A stretch of 64,000 bases of DNA from Adiantum capillus-veneris (GCA_014529385.2 CM043945.1:154770241-154834240); one strand, 5' to 3'. Positions 1-10,874 are shown, numbered from the stretch's first letter. The notes: generated by a model not told the origin, from the sequence alone. Numbers and translations are program-made.

Positions 1-123
1 GGGAAGATGTCCGAGAGCCAACCACTGCTTATCAGTACACAAATTGTCAGGTTCTGTTACTTCAAAACACGTCTAGAAGTCTAGGAGCTATTGTCTATTT
101 GAGAACTCCCTTGAAACAACTAG

Positions 124-234
124 GTTCGCGGAGATCATTCAAGAAAGCAAGGAAGCAATTATAGCCAATGGGAAATGGAGGAACTCTGAAGAGTGGAATA
201 AGGTCGTGTCTGCTGCAATATCTGAACCACATGG
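124..234 (+). CDS. candidate exon of an unidentified host gene
   Basis: A possible acceptor (AACTAG) at 118-123 is followed by an open phase starting FAEIIQESKEAI and ending AAISEPHG, then a good donor (GG|GTAAGT) at 235. The peptide of about 37 residues is polar and helical, reads like ordinary cellular protein and resembles no transposon domain I know. The frame is closed by a TAG about 50 bp upstream, so the segment is coding only if spliced. No partner exon was recognised downstream. The function is unknown. Confidence 0.28.
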
Positions 235-1144
235 GTAAGTGTTTTGCTCCTTGTCCGACAAAGTGTTCTGCTTTTGCCATGGAGGTGGCCCCCCTTTTAG
301 CCGATGTAATGATGGTTGCTGGAAGATGTCATGGCGACTCGACACGAGCATGACTAGTATCTGTAATTTTTTTGGGTTGTTAATATAATCCACTAACGAT
401 TGTGAGTTTTGCAAAAACAAAAAGGATCCCAATGACAATCTTTAGAAACTAGGCGAAGCCACAATGGCCAACATAAGAGGATGAGATGCACGACCCACTA
501 CTCATTGGCTCCTCTTTATAAAATAGGAAAACATATGTCAACTATCTTTCACAATGGCTTTAAATCAAAATAAATCATAGTAGATACACAGTGCAAAGGA
601 ACTCTAATGAAAACACCAGAAGAAAAATAAGAATACATTTGTAATTGACACACACATTGCGTGCGCGCTCAACCACCTCTTTATATAAGGCGAGGGGCCA
701 ATGTTGTGGTAGTAAATTTGAGATAGAACGTTTTTTCCCACCATAAGGTTTTTGTCTGGCCTACTTCATCTGCTTCACAATACACTACACTTGGCGATGA
801 AAAAGCCCTACGTGTTGATCGTCATCATCTATAGAGATCGTGCAACTCAAACGATAATGTTGCACCAAGTGACCAATGGCAAGGAGGATGCATACCCAAA
901 CGCACTTGCTGAGAGAGAGACACGTCAACCACTAAGGTAACGTGTATTCAATGTAAAACATTATTGCCCGCAAGATTATAGACCCACAATAGCTCTTGTA
1001 AAGGGGGCCGCCACTATACGAGCCCCCTTACCTTAGATATGCAAAGTTTTTTGATTTTTCACTTTTATGAGGCTATTCATTTCTTAGACCAACCCTTCAC
1101 TTTATGCACTTGAGATGTTATATTTATGAAAGTGTGGAGACCTA
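235..1144. other. no gene recognised
   Basis: AT-rich sequence with only short overlapping frames on both strands. If 124-234 is an exon this would be its intron. I see no repeat, LTR end or coding motif. Confidence 0.5.
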
Positions 1145-1408
1145 GTGATGGCCTACATCTATGAAAGACAATGCTTGCTTCTTGCCTCTCATACAAGAAA
1201 TAGGAAGAGAATAGATTTGCCTTCATTAGCTTGCGATGTGGCACAAATCTACAAGCTTTCTCTAACGGTCCACAATTGCTTTAAAGCCCTTGTCACACAC
1301 GAGCACCACGATAGGGCCAAAATGGATTGTTTAGGCACCATGTGTGTTACACGAGCGATGGAACTTTGCAAATATCTACAAAGGGAGCAACCAATCAAAT
1401 TGGTGTAG
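1145..1408 (+). CDS. short hypothetical frame, 87 codons
   Basis: An ATG-started frame beginning MMAYIYERQCLLLASH. Residues about 4-50 have the rhythm of the second half of a TFIIB/BRF cyclin repeat: an aromatic-rich helix, a basic turn (RNRKRIDLP), then a helix rich in Val and Phe (LTVHNCFKAL). That is an impression, not a match. There is no neighbouring exon, no Kozak-like support and no conserved partner, so chance is quite possible. Confidence 0.18.
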   Translation: MMAYIYERQCLLLASHTRNRKRIDLPSLACDVAQIYKLSLTVHNCFKALVTHEHHDRAKMDCLGTMCVTRAMELCKYLQREQPIKLV

Positions 1409-2139
1409 TTGTAAAAACATGCGTCTGCAAGGCCCACATTACAAGTTCGAGTCGAATCAATTTTTTTTTGCGCGACATGCAATGCGGGTGTCCGAAATCA
1501 CTTGCTTGATGTGGGTGAGCAGTTCACCCCGATTGCTTTTTGCCTCACGTGGACAACATGCTACACCAATGAATTGCTACCAACTCAAAATCGCACCAAA
1601 ATTGAGAGTTGGCAATGATGAAGGTAGCTTAGATGTTTATTATACTACACTACTCGCTTCTTCGTTGTTTATTCATTAGTTTGCAAGATTCCAACAAGAT
1701 TCCTCCCTCCTGAGGCCTACCTCCCACTTTCCACTTTGACATTCCTACCCTTTTAAAAAAGGGACTCAAGATTGAACTCAGAGCCGCTAGTAAAACGACT
1801 CCCATGAAGTCCTCGTAAACAATTGACCGAGCACACATGCGACGGTGCAACATATGGCAATTCACTTAATGAAAGAAAAAGCGACCGTCTCACCCCTTCT
1901 CTCTGCCATCGCTGCCTAATGCCACCCGATGCCCTCATGGCCTTCGCATTTGCCTTGCTTCCGCATCGCCCGGTGCCGTTTGCCTACCTCTCTTTGCCTC
2001 CCTTGTCGGTCGTCATGTGCCTGCGAGCCCGCCTTGTGGCAGCCCTTCTCTTTCGTTTTTGTTTGTTAGAGGGGATCTTCCCCGATTCTCACTAATAAAA
2101 TGTTAAAATGATTGGCCTGCCCTTATTTGCCCTTACTAC
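1409..2139. other. no gene recognised
   Basis: Short frames on both strands only, with no LTR ends, tandem repeats or transposon motifs. The GC content rises toward 2139, where the LTR-like repeat starts. Confidence 0.5.
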
Positions 2140-2854
2140 TATAAGGGGTATGAGCCTCCCGAAAACGGCCACGGGAGGGGACCCCCCACCTAGACACGCT
2201 AGCCTCACTCCACGCACTCGTGCACCGTGGGGGCTCCGCGCAAGGTTCCCCAGGGCACGCTATGACCCTCCGTGAGTGCGGGGGAGCCTGAGGCTACGTG
2301 GGGCTAGGGACCCGAAACGCAAGACCCGCGAAACACACCACGGCCGCCGACCCACGGAACGCAACTTGACCCGAGCCGGTCCCGTCCGAGCCGGGCCCTT
2401 TGAAGGCAAACGCGCAACCCCCACGACCCGAGCCGGTCCCGTTCGAGCCGGGCCTCTTGAAGACAAACCCCCACGACCCGAGTCGGTCCCGTCCGAGCCG
2501 GGCCCCTTGAAGGCAAACCCCCACGACCCGAGCCGGTCCCGTCCGAGCGGGGCCTCTTGAAGACAAACCCCCACGACCCGAGTCGGTCCCGTCCGAGCCG
2601 GGCCCCTTGAAGGCAAACCCCCACGACCCGAGCCGGTCCCGTCCGAGCGGGGCCTCTTGAAGACAAACCCCCACGACCCGAGCCGGGCCCCTTGAAGGCA
2701 AACCCCCACGACCCGAGCCGGTCCCGTCCGAGCCGGGCCCCTTGAAGACAAACGCACCTTGACCCGAGCCGGTCCCGTCCGAGCCGGGCCCTTTTGAAGG
2801 CAAACGCGCCCACCACGCACCTCCGCATGACGACCCAAACTCCGGGTCGTCACA
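2140..2854 (+). mobile_element. GC-rich LTR-like segment, copy 1
   Basis: The segment starts TATAAGGGGTATGAGCC and ends GGGTCGTCACA. Two bases later comes TGGTATCAGAGCC, the classic plant initiator-Met PBS, which marks 2854 as the 3' end of an LTR. The same sequence recurs at 3832-4300 with fewer internal tandem repeats. The true 5' end of the LTR is not visible: similarity to copy 2 begins at the TATA-like motif, so copy 1 is 5'-truncated or rearranged. The long frames read through it on both strands come from the tandem repeat and are not genes. Confidence 0.6.
2361..2810. repeat. 50-bp tandem repeat inside LTR-like copy 1
   Basis: About eight units of period 50 bp, each containing CCACGACCCGAGCCGGTCCC and a CTTGAAGGCAAAC end. 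Unit starts fall at 2471, 2521, 2571, 2621 and 2671, and one unit near 2671 is shortened. A period of 50 is not a multiple of three, so any open frame cycles through all three phases. That explains the overlapping long minus frames. Confidence 0.9.
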
Positions 2855-2987
2855 CTTGGTATCAGAGCCACTCTCGCGTGACGCGCCCAACCCCCGGGCC
2901 GTCACACCACTTCCCCGTGACGTGCCCAAACCCCGGGCCGTCACACTACCTTCTCCCGTGACGCGCCCAACCCCTGGGCCGTCACAC
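2826..2987. repeat. four palindromic ~30-bp modules at the LTR/PBS junction
   Basis: Units at 2827-2855, 2878-2907, 2917-2946 and 2958-2987 each follow the pattern GTGACG-CCCAA-CCGGG-CGTCACAC, a hairpin of 6-9 bp arms. The first is the last part of the LTR. The next three lie after the PBS with a spacing of 39-41 bp, as if the LTR terminus had been amplified into the leader. Confidence 0.8.
2857..2868 (+). other. primer-binding site, tRNA-iMet type
   Basis: TGGTATCAGAGC lies two bases after the LTR end. It is complementary to the 3' end of plant initiator tRNA-Met and sets plus-strand orientation for this element. Confidence 0.8.
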
Positions 2988-3098
2988 TTGGTACCACTAC
3001 TGCAAACACAAAGGAAAGATGCGAGCCAGAAAGGGCTGGCCGTCACACTTGGTACCACTACTGCAAACACAAAGGAAAGATGCGAGCCAGACAGGGCT
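2977..3098. repeat. 61-bp direct tandem duplication
   Basis: Two nearly identical 61-bp units at 2977-3037 and 3038-3098, each starting GGCCGTCACACTTGGTACCA and ending with GAGCCAGA(A/C)AGGGCT. Each unit carries another copy of the LTR-end/PBS-like junction. Confidence 0.85.
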
Positions 3099-3831
3099 CT
3101 TTGTAACAAAAACAAAAAGAGAAAAACGCGATGGACTAACTCCACTTAGTTCGTCGCGCCCGGCCACTTTTGTGGCCTATGCTGAACTGAAGACCCATTC
3201 AAGTCTACAAGAGACCAAAGGGGCACCGAGCTAGCCCTCCAAATTCCGTCCACACAGGGACCAACTGGGATCAGTTTGACGATTGAAGATTCAGCCAAAG
3301 CCTTCATGGTGTCATGACGACCAACGCTACTTCAACCTAAAGACTGAATCTAACCAAGTAACCTTACCCGATTCCAGATTCAGCGATTGGAAACCAAAGC
3401 TAGTGTCAGCCTAAGTCTACAACGCGCGTCAAAATGACGGTAAGTTTCCTTGCAACTTCGCAAGGGCTGCATTGCGACGGACTCTACTTCAAATTCGGCT
3501 TTCAAAGAAGTCTCCGCGCGGGCCAACGCAGCAGGTGGCTCCGCGCACCCCGGGTTACCTTTTGGGGAATGCTCAAGTACGGGGAATTCTACTTGGGTAT
3601 TCAAAGCATCTCTTTTTTAGCCTTTTGCCAAAACCCACAAAAATACACACACCTTATTCTCAAAAATTACAAAAACAAAGCATGCTACCTACTTGCATTC
3701 GGGTACAATTTTCACGCACTTTGCACTATATGCACCCCTTAGACCTTTGGCCCATGCATAGCCAAGCTCTCTTTTCCCTTCGTTCGACGAGGACGTCGAA
3801 CTCTCTTCAACCGGGGGTGTATATAAGGGGT
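3099..3831. other. internal region without coding sequence
   Basis: No gag or pol motif is visible. TGTCATGACGACC near 3310 resembles the inverse of the LTR end and could be the start of a full second LTR of about 990 bp, but the equivalent upstream part is absent from copy 1, so this stays open. An element this short (about 1.7-2.2 kb) would be a TRIM- or LARD-like derivative. Confidence 0.4.
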
Positions 3832-4300
3832 ATGAGCCTCCCGAAAACGGCCACGGGAGGGGACCCCCCACCTAGACACGCTAGCCTCACTCCACGCACT
3901 TGTGCACCGTGGGGGCTCCGCGCAAGGTTCCCCAGGGCACGCTATGACCCTCCGTGAGTGCGGGGGAGCCTGAGGCTACGTGGGGCTAGGGACCCGGAAC
4001 GCAAGACCCGCGAAACACACCACGGCCGCCGACCCACGGAACGCAACTTGACCCGAGCCGGTCCCGTCCGAGCTGGGCCCTTTGAAGGCAAACGCGCAAC
4101 CCCCACGACCCGAGCCGGTCCCGTCCGAGCCGGGCCCCTTGAAGGCAAACCCCCACGACCCGAGCCGGTCCCGTCCGAGCCGGGCCCCTTGAAGACAAAC
4201 CCCCACGACCCGAGCCGGTCCCGTCCGAGCCGGGCCCTTTTGAAGGCAAACGCGCCCACCACGCACCTCCGCATGACGACCCAAACTCCGGGTCGTCACA
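3832..4300 (+). mobile_element. GC-rich LTR-like segment, copy 2
   Basis: Direct repeat of 2140-2854 with the same start and the same hairpin-bearing end (4274-4300). It has only about four 50-bp units (4047-4250) against about eight in copy 1. No PBS follows, which fits the 3' LTR of a short plus-strand element. No target duplication could be confirmed. Confidence 0.6.
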
Positions 4301-4514
4301 CTACCATCAAAGATACAACGTGACCCTTACAATCCCCCAACTCGAACCGACGACAGGCTTGAGCCATACAAAAGAAAAGGAAACTACTGTTACTTCTGAT
4401 TAACGCTGCTTTTTTTACATGGCGACTCAAACGTGAGAACCTTAGTATGACGTGGAGAAGGACCATCCTAGCTGCCCCTTGTAAACATGATGCCGAACGC
4501 AAAGGTATGTTTTC

Positions 4515-4538
4515 GTGTGTGTGTGTGTGTGTGTCTCT

Positions 4539-4576
<38 letters not shown>
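4515..4576. repeat. (GT)n-(CT)n-(GA)n compound microsatellite
   Basis: About ten GT units (4515-4534), three CT units, then eighteen GA units (4541-4576). No gene is visible around it. Confidence 0.95.
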
Positions 4577-4579
<3 letters not shown>

Positions 4580-4660
4580 AACATACGAACAAACTGTCTC
4601 TTCGTCTACGAGTACAATTTTACTTGTGTGTTTTGCTTGGTGGCTAGCTGTGCCTTCATG

Positions 4661-4806
4661 TATGTCCCCATTGTGACCGCCCGTTTGATCACATTGTAGG
4701 TCGAGCACAACAGGCTGTCCCTTGTCCACTATGTCCCCATTGTGACCGCTGCTTTGATTGCATTGTAGATCATGTCAAGTCGAGCACAACAAGCTGTCCC
4801 TTGTCC
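4661..4806. repeat. 69-bp tandem duplication
   Basis: TATGTCCCCATTGTGACCGC starts at 4661 and again at 4730, and the two units agree through CTGTCCCTTGTCC. No coding sequence was recognised here. 4301-4514 and 4807-5037 hold nothing I can identify. Confidence 0.85.
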
Positions 4807-5037
4807 GAATCTGAGCCTCACTGAGGTCAAACAACGCTCATAAGAATGCTTCACTACAATGAAAATGGGGCACAAGAAATGTTGCAATGAGATTTCATGT
4901 TGAGTACAAGAGTTGTCAAAACCATAATTACATGGAATGGCCATTTTCGTTCCCATTCCAACCGTATCTCCGTTCCGTGTTTCAGACGTGAGTATCTGTA
5001 ACACAGAATGCCATTTTATGCTTGCTGGCATTTCCCG

Positions 5038-5360
5038 TGTCACAAAGTGATGACGTGGCGTGCCCAATTGGAAGAGAAATGGTCGAGTAGACGAGAAATT
5101 GAACCCAGAAGAACTCTGAAGAAGTGGTAGCTAAGGGCCCTAAAAAGGGTTAAGGATTTTAAATTCTCTAACCCACCAACTTTAAGAACTTGTGGAGCAC
5201 CGATTGAGACGCCTAAAACCCTAAAAATCAAAAGCTTGAGCTCTGGCTGAGATTTTTGTAAAACGTGCCGACATGTTGACGTGGCAAGCCTCACGGAATT
5301 CCGTGATTTGCGTTGACAGCGTTGACGGGCCACTATTGTACGGATTTCCGCGATGTACGT
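5038..5360 (+). mobile_element. possible LTR start fragment
   Basis: TGTCACAAAGTGATGACGTGGC at 5038 resembles the 3' LTR start at 57349 (TGTCACAAACTGGTGACGTGGC), so a related LTR fragment may begin here. Similarity is clear only over about 25 bases. Confidence 0.3.
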
Positions 5361-5485
5361 TGTTGGGAGATTTTGACAGTTTTTTGTTGTGTTTTTTGGG
5401 CAGTTGCTTTTGGGCATCCCTTGTATTATTTTCGTAGAGCATCTGGATGCAGAGTCTCGGAGAGAGTTGGACCCTTTGGAGTGTA
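5361..5485 (+). mobile_element. left part of an older plus-strand LTR, split by an insertion
   Basis: The sequence up to the GTGTA at 5481-5485 continues, once the 5486-10670 insertion is set aside, into 10676-10868, which ends as an LTR followed by a PBS. A start at TGTTGGGAG (5361) is only a guess from the usual TG..CA pattern. It would give an LTR of about 318 bp. Confidence 0.3.
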
Positions 5486-7460
5486 TGTCACAAACGGGAG
5501 CGCATAATAATATAAAATATACTCGGATAAATAGAATTTATCACTTAATACTGAAGCCAGAGGAAATTGAGAGAGAGAGATAGAGTGAGAAGATCGACAC
5601 AGTACTGGGGACCAGAAGATGGGTCGATCCCCCCCCGTAATAGTATCTTTATTACTGAGGAGAAGTCTATACAAGCACTTGAACCGAACGTATTACCACG
5701 TTCATTCTAGAATAAGACTTGATGGTTCTCGGAAGCCTCGGCTTCCTATTCCTAGGTCAAAACCCTATTCCAAGGAACTTCCGTTCCTTATTCCAAATCC
5801 TCGAGAATCAAGGTTCTCGCCTCTGGATCTCACCTTCCAGACTCGGGGCATGACATCCCTGCACTCTTTTCCGACTCTGTTCCCAGAGACCTCGTCCTGC
5901 CTGCAGAATAACTCTGCTTTCCCGGACATGAAGTCCTTCCCTTGGGAATTCTAATTTCCGGATCACATGTTGAGAGTCTACCACTCTTGGATCCGTGGAT
6001 CTACTTCCCAAACTCGGGTATGAAACCCTTGGGCTGATCTAGCTCTAGTTCCTTAGAGCACTTTTATCCTACAGAGGCTCGTGCCTTCCTCTGCTCCTAC
6101 TCCCTCACGAAGAGGAAGTACACCTGCAATCAAATACTCAGAGATCATAACATCAAAATCGTTACCTTCACAATCTCGATGCTCGAAACGCAGCTTGGTT
6201 CTCGAAAAAGCAATTTCCCGGAAGAGATCTCTACAGAGAAAATCCTCTCTTCTAATCCTACACACAAAAGAGGTGTGTTCTCGGGTTCCTTCTTGTAAAT
6301 CAGCCCCGTCTACGACCTTTATGGGCTGAAAACAGAGAAAAACAGCAGCTTGTTGCAATGGAAACATGCTCTGTAGGCACTTCTTCGTGAGGGAACTCGC
6401 GCACTTGGTCTTGGCGACATTTGGTACACTTGGGGCAGCCATGGGCATCACCGGCAACGTCTTCTATGCGGGTGAACTCTGCAGCAGCATCTCCTTCTTG
6501 AAAAAACTGATCCTCCTCTTTTGAGTGAGGGCATGTGATGCTTTTATAGCTCGTGGCCACGGCACGAATAGCTGCTCACGTAGAGATCATGGCCATTTTT
6601 CGTTTTTTTTTTTTTTTTTTCCCGTTGTTCCGTGAAAAAAAAAAGAGAGAAAAAAACGCTGGCTGATCTGTTGCCTTATTTATTAGATGGCTGCCCACTT
6701 GTTAAGTGGACGGCCGACGTATTTTAAAAATAGTATGAATTTGCCCAAAAACTCAATAAAACCTTATAAGTTAAAAGCAATGCTTTCACAGCACTTTCCA
6801 GGCGTCCCTGGATGCAATCACATACACACTTGCAATGCAGACATAGACTTTCTCGCGGGAAAGCATTTGCTTTCCCGAAAAGCAATCCCGCTTTCTCAGA
6901 AAGCATGTGTTTTTCCTCAAAGTTTCCTCTGAACCCATCTTCATTCAAGTGCTTGCTTTTCCTTTTTCACAATTCTAACACAGTTTGGAATTTCCTCTTG
7001 ACTATGGATATTCCCTTTCCGATGCACCCGTCACCCACCTTGTGACGTATCAGGAATACCCAACACTTAGTCCTTTCCTACCGAACTTACGGTACAATCT
7101 CCTTTACGATGCTCTATGTCACCCATCCTATGACGCATCAGAGATGTCCGTTCCCGGATGGTCGAATACTTCTTTTCGATGCTCCCTGTCACCCATCCGA
7201 TGTGACGCATCAAAAGTACCCGTTCCTGGTGGCCTTACAGATATTCCCTTTCACAGTGCTCCTGTCATTACTCTGAATGACGCACTAGGAATACCCTGTA
7301 CTCGGATGTCTCCAGTGAGAAAAACCCTCTCACTTAAAATTCCAATAATTCATTTAGAATTATTTTTCCTTGGTGTACCAAGTGAGAAAACCCTCTAACC
7401 TATAAATCCAATAATTCATTTAGAATTATTTTAATGTCAGATAAAGCCAATTTAGCAACA
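5486..7460 (-). repeat. left LTR (3' LTR) of the 5486 element
   Basis: 1975 bp. It retains a 629-bp segment (6041-6669) missing from the other LTR, flanked by the 9-bp direct repeat GGCTGATCT at 6032-6040 and 6661-6669. That segment carries the TATA box. Frames of about 137 codons (6985-7398 and its partner at 10195-10608) lie wholly in LTR sequence and are not genes. Confidence 0.9.
6541..6550 (-). promoter_or_regulatory. TATA box of the LTR promoter
   Basis: The complementary strand reads GCTATAAAAG. Its place in the LTR matches CCTATAAAAG in the related LTR at 45481-45490. It lies in the segment absent from the right-hand LTR. Confidence 0.55.
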
Positions 7461-8680
7461 ACAGTTGTCCTCAATTGTAGAGGTCCAACTAAACTACCCG
7501 GGGAGAAACCGGAACAATTCAAAATCTTGCTCAATGGTGAGTTGAGTTGGTCCTTTCTCAAAAGAGAACTTACAAATTAAATTAAACAGAAATTCGAAAA
7601 TTTAATACTTACCTCATTGGTTTATGTCTTTCCTCTAGTACCTCGAGGATATCCTTCACCAATCATCAAACTTACAAGCCATGTAAGAACTCGTCATTCG
7701 CGTCTTTCCAAGAGATCCTCATCCGAGAATCTCTTAACTCATCCACCTTCTCAATCCTGAGAAGAATAATCCTCCTAGAAATCAATCTAGGTCTATGTCC
7801 TTGCGCATAACCTTACGCTATTAGTCCTGAGGATATTAAACCTCTTGTGTCCTCCCACATAGGGAATGCCCAGTCATAGAGCATTAATCTCGATCTTAGA
7901 GCAGAACCCGCTCATCAAATAAACTTGGATTTCTATGAGCATAGGCCAAGGCCGTCTCTTGCTTCTTCCCTCATAAAGAGAGTATTCCTTCACTTGTGCG
8001 AAAAGCACTACCATATCTTCCCTTACCGGGTAGGGGGTGTGGGCTTAAAGAGTACTCAAGCTTAATGAAAGCTTTTCTTTGCTTGAAAGCTCAGAATGGT
8101 TCCTTCATAATTTCCTACCCGCAGTAACAGGTAATCTGCTCGAGAATTACCGGATACCATATCAATAGTTGACCTTCTGGCTAGTTGAGCAACCACTTCA
8201 TCGCATAAAGCAATGTTTTAACTGGATTCTACTCTCATAAACACTCGAGAGCGATCGTCCTAGTTAGACATATGCATACCTTGTGCGAAAAAGAAAACAC
8301 ACTTTATGATTTCCTCAAAGATGTAACTTTGATTTGAGACTTGCTCTCTCACTTAAAGTTTGAGGGTCTTCTATTCAAAAATTCAGGAGTTAGATTGAAT
8401 TCCCTTACTCCAAACTTTCTCTGGATAGCAACGTATCCTTCGAGGAGAGGTAACAAAAATTCATTGTTTTTATGTTCAACGGTTCCTGTCCCAGTGCGGG
8501 AATTAGATTCTACGTACACTGAGGTGTACACTTTCAACTTGTATTGTTGACTCCACCATCCGCTGCGAGTATCTTGCAGATGCGTCTACAAAATCCGGGC
8601 AAAAGTCCTTCGTTGAATTTCTTCATCTTTCCTTCCTCAAAGAGGATCAAGATTGGAGCTACCTTGGCAAGAGTGAACCA
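7461..8680 (-). other. decayed internal region of the 5486 element
   Basis: No recognisable pol domain. The stretch next to the left LTR (TTGAGGACAACTG on the minus strand) resembles the equivalent place in the 44926 element and probably includes the polypurine tract region. The rest is non-coding or too decayed to read. Confidence 0.5.
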
Positions 8681-9037
8681 CTACTTGCGTTGACTCGTTC
8701 GTGTTCCTATTGGGCAAACCGATTCCAATCGTCTTGGATGCCTTCCTCGAAGCGTAGAGGAAAAAAATTTGTCGGAAAATTTAGCCTTGAATTGAATCCA
8801 AGTCTTGTTGTAAGTTCTTTGCAAAGCTTTGGTATACCTCCAAGTACTTGCAATCCCCTTGAGGTGTTTGGTCACATGCCTCACCTTCGACGCTTCTAAG
8901 AAATTGCCATTTTCAAACTGTCGAATTAAAGCGGTAGCTTTCGGGGCATCTTCCGTTCCGTCAGAAGTATCAAACTTGACCGGAGTGTTCTGAGGTCTAA
9001 AGACCTTCATATCCTTCCCAGAATAACGGGATTTCAT
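8681..9037 (-). pseudogene. gag fragment, Ty3/gypsy
   Basis: 118 codons. KFDTSDGTEDAPKATALIRQ, followed by a stretch around VRHVTKHLKGIASTW, matches the capsid region of the 44926 element's gag ([20 protein letters not shown], then [15 protein letters not shown]). Near the end the homology breaks at a frameshift (RRLESVCPIGTRTS in place of the [12 protein letters not shown] type). No zinc knuckle or protease follows. The frame is minus strand, as expected from the PBS on its upstream side. Confidence 0.75.
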
Positions 9038-9323
9038 GGCATGGTTCTGGATTGATGTTCATGCATATTTTCTGGATTCTGAAGGATCTTGAGCATTCCG
9101 CTCCTTGGATTCTCTAGGTTCTTGAGCATCATGCTCGTGTCGCCTTCTCAGAGAATCCCAAGTCTTGTGTTGACTTCTGCAGAGAGAATTTTTTTTCCAA
9201 CTCTGCGAGCTTTTCCTTGCAGGACTTAGGGTTCCGCCTGCTTACTTCTCTCTTGGCTTGTCATGGCTTCTTCCCGTATCTTCCCAGAGTCGTCCTCCTT
9301 TATAGAGAAAGAGAGGAGACCAT

Positions 9324-9335
9324 GCTCTAATACCA
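9324..9335 (-). other. primer-binding site
   Basis: The complementary strand reads TGGTATTAGAGC, one mismatch from the tRNA-iMet PBS, one base from the end of the right LTR. Confidence 0.85.
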
Positions 9336-9336
9336 C

Positions 9337-10670
9337 TGTCACAAACGGGAGCGCATAACAATATAAAATATACTTGGATAAATAGAATTTTCACTTAATA
9401 CTGAAGCCATAGGAAATAGAGAGAAATAGATAGAGAGAGAGAGATAGTGAGAAGATCGACATAGTACTGGGACCAGAACATGGGCTGGTCCCTTCCCGTG
9501 ATAGTATCTTTATTACTGAGGAGAAGTCTATACAAGCACTTGAACCGAACGTATTACCACGTTCGTTCTAGAATAAGACTTGATGGTTCCCGGAAGCCTC
9601 GGCTTCCTATTCCTAGGGCAAAACCCTATTCCAAGGAACTTCCGTTCCTTATTCCAAATCCTCGAGAATCAAGGTTCTCGCCTCTGGATCTCACCTTCCA
9701 GACTCAGGGCATGACATCCCTGCAACTCTTTTCCGACTCTGTTCCTAGAGACATCTTCCTGCACAGTAACTCTGCTTTCCCGGACATGAAGTCCTTCCCT
9801 TGGGAATTTCAACTTCCGGATCACATCTTGAGAGTCTACCACTCTCAGATCTACTTCCCAAACTCGGGTATGAAACCCTTGGGCTGATCTGTTGCCTTAT
9901 TTATTAGATGGCTGCCCACTTGTTAAGTGGGCGGCCGACGTATTTTAAAAATAGTATGAATCTGCCCAAAAACTCAATAAAATCTTATAGGTTAAAGACA
10001 ATGCTTTCACAGCACTTTCCAGGTGTCCCTGGATGCAATCACATACACGCTTGCAATGCAGACATAGACTTCCTCGCGGGAAAGCAGAAAAGCAATCCCG
10101 CTTTCTCAGAAAGCATCTGTTTTTCCTCAAAGTTTCCTCTGAACCCATCTTCATTCAAGTGCTTGCTTTTCCTTGTGCACAATTCTAACACAGTTTGGAA
10201 TTTCCTCTTGACTATGGATATTCCCTTTCCGATGCACCCGTCACCCACCTTGTGACGTACCAGGAATACCCAACACTTAGTCCTTTCCTACCGAACTTAC
10301 GGTACAATCTCCTTCACGATGCTCTATGTCACCCATCCTATGACGCATCAGAGATGTCCGTTCCCGGATGGTCGGATACTTCTTTTCGATGCTCCCTGTC
10401 ACCCATCCGATGTGATGCATCAAAAGTACCCATTCCTGGTGGCTTTACAGATATTCCCTTTCACAGTGCTCCTGTCATTACTCTGAATGACGCACTAGGA
10501 ATACCCTGTACTCGGATGTCTCGAGTGAGAAAAACCCTCTCACTTAAAATTCCAATAATTCATTTAGAATTATTTTTCCTTGGTGTACCAAGCGAGAAAA
10601 CCCTCTAACCTATAAATCCAATAATTCATTTAGAATTACTTTTATGTTAGGTAAAGCCAATTTAGCAACA
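9337..10670 (-). repeat. right LTR (5' LTR) of the 5486 element
   Basis: 1334 bp. It is collinear with 5486-7460 except for the 629-bp segment lost at GGCTGATCT (9882-9890) and a few short gaps. Being next to the PBS, it is the LTR that should drive transcription, yet it lacks the TATA segment. Confidence 0.9.
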
Positions 10671-10675
10671 GTGTA

Positions 10676-10868
10676 CTTTGCGTGTGAAATAATAAAGAAA
10701 TACCGAAAAGGGCGCCAGTCTTTGTGGCCAGTGCTTCTTGGCTCGGAACTCCGCCGTGTTGTGTTGACTCTGCTTCTCTCTCTCTCTCTCTCTTAAAGTT
10801 CAGTGATTTTGCAGTTTCCGTTCGTGTGTTACTATTGATTTCTTGCTTGGAGTGTCAAGCTTCTAACA
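10676..10868 (+). mobile_element. right part of the older plus-strand LTR
   Basis: Holds AATAAAGAAATACCGAAA and a GGGCGCCAGTCTTT motif also seen in LTRs at 35962 and 63150, a short CT run, and ends AGCTTCTAACA. One base later is TGGTA (10870-10874), which joins TCAGAGCTCA at 14841 once the 10875-14835 insertion is removed, restoring a PBS. Confidence 0.6.
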
Positions 10869-10874
10869 ATGGTA

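Larger units (their letters stand above)
5486..10670 (-). mobile_element. LTR retrotransposon with complete ends, mostly deleted inside
   Basis: Two LTRs in direct orientation (5486-7460 and 9337-10670) start TGTCACAAACGGG and end TTTAGCAACA. Five-base target duplications GTGTA lie at 5481-5485 and 10671-10675. A PBS on the complementary strand next to the right LTR sets minus orientation. Only a gag scrap remains inside, with no protease, RT or integrase. LTR ends and gag resemble the 44926-51294 element, so this is a defective member of that Ty3/gypsy family. Apart from indels the LTRs differ by scattered substitutions only, suggesting a fairly recent insertion. Confidence 0.9.

Noticed and set aside
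2260-3145. Overlapping minus-strand frames up to 283 codons rich in Gly, Arg, Pro
   Set aside because: They are the 50-bp tandem repeat read in successive phases. All three frames are open, and the peptide has no domain.
6985-7398. 137-codon frame conserved at 10195-10608
   Set aside because: Conservation comes from the two LTRs of one element, not from protein selection.
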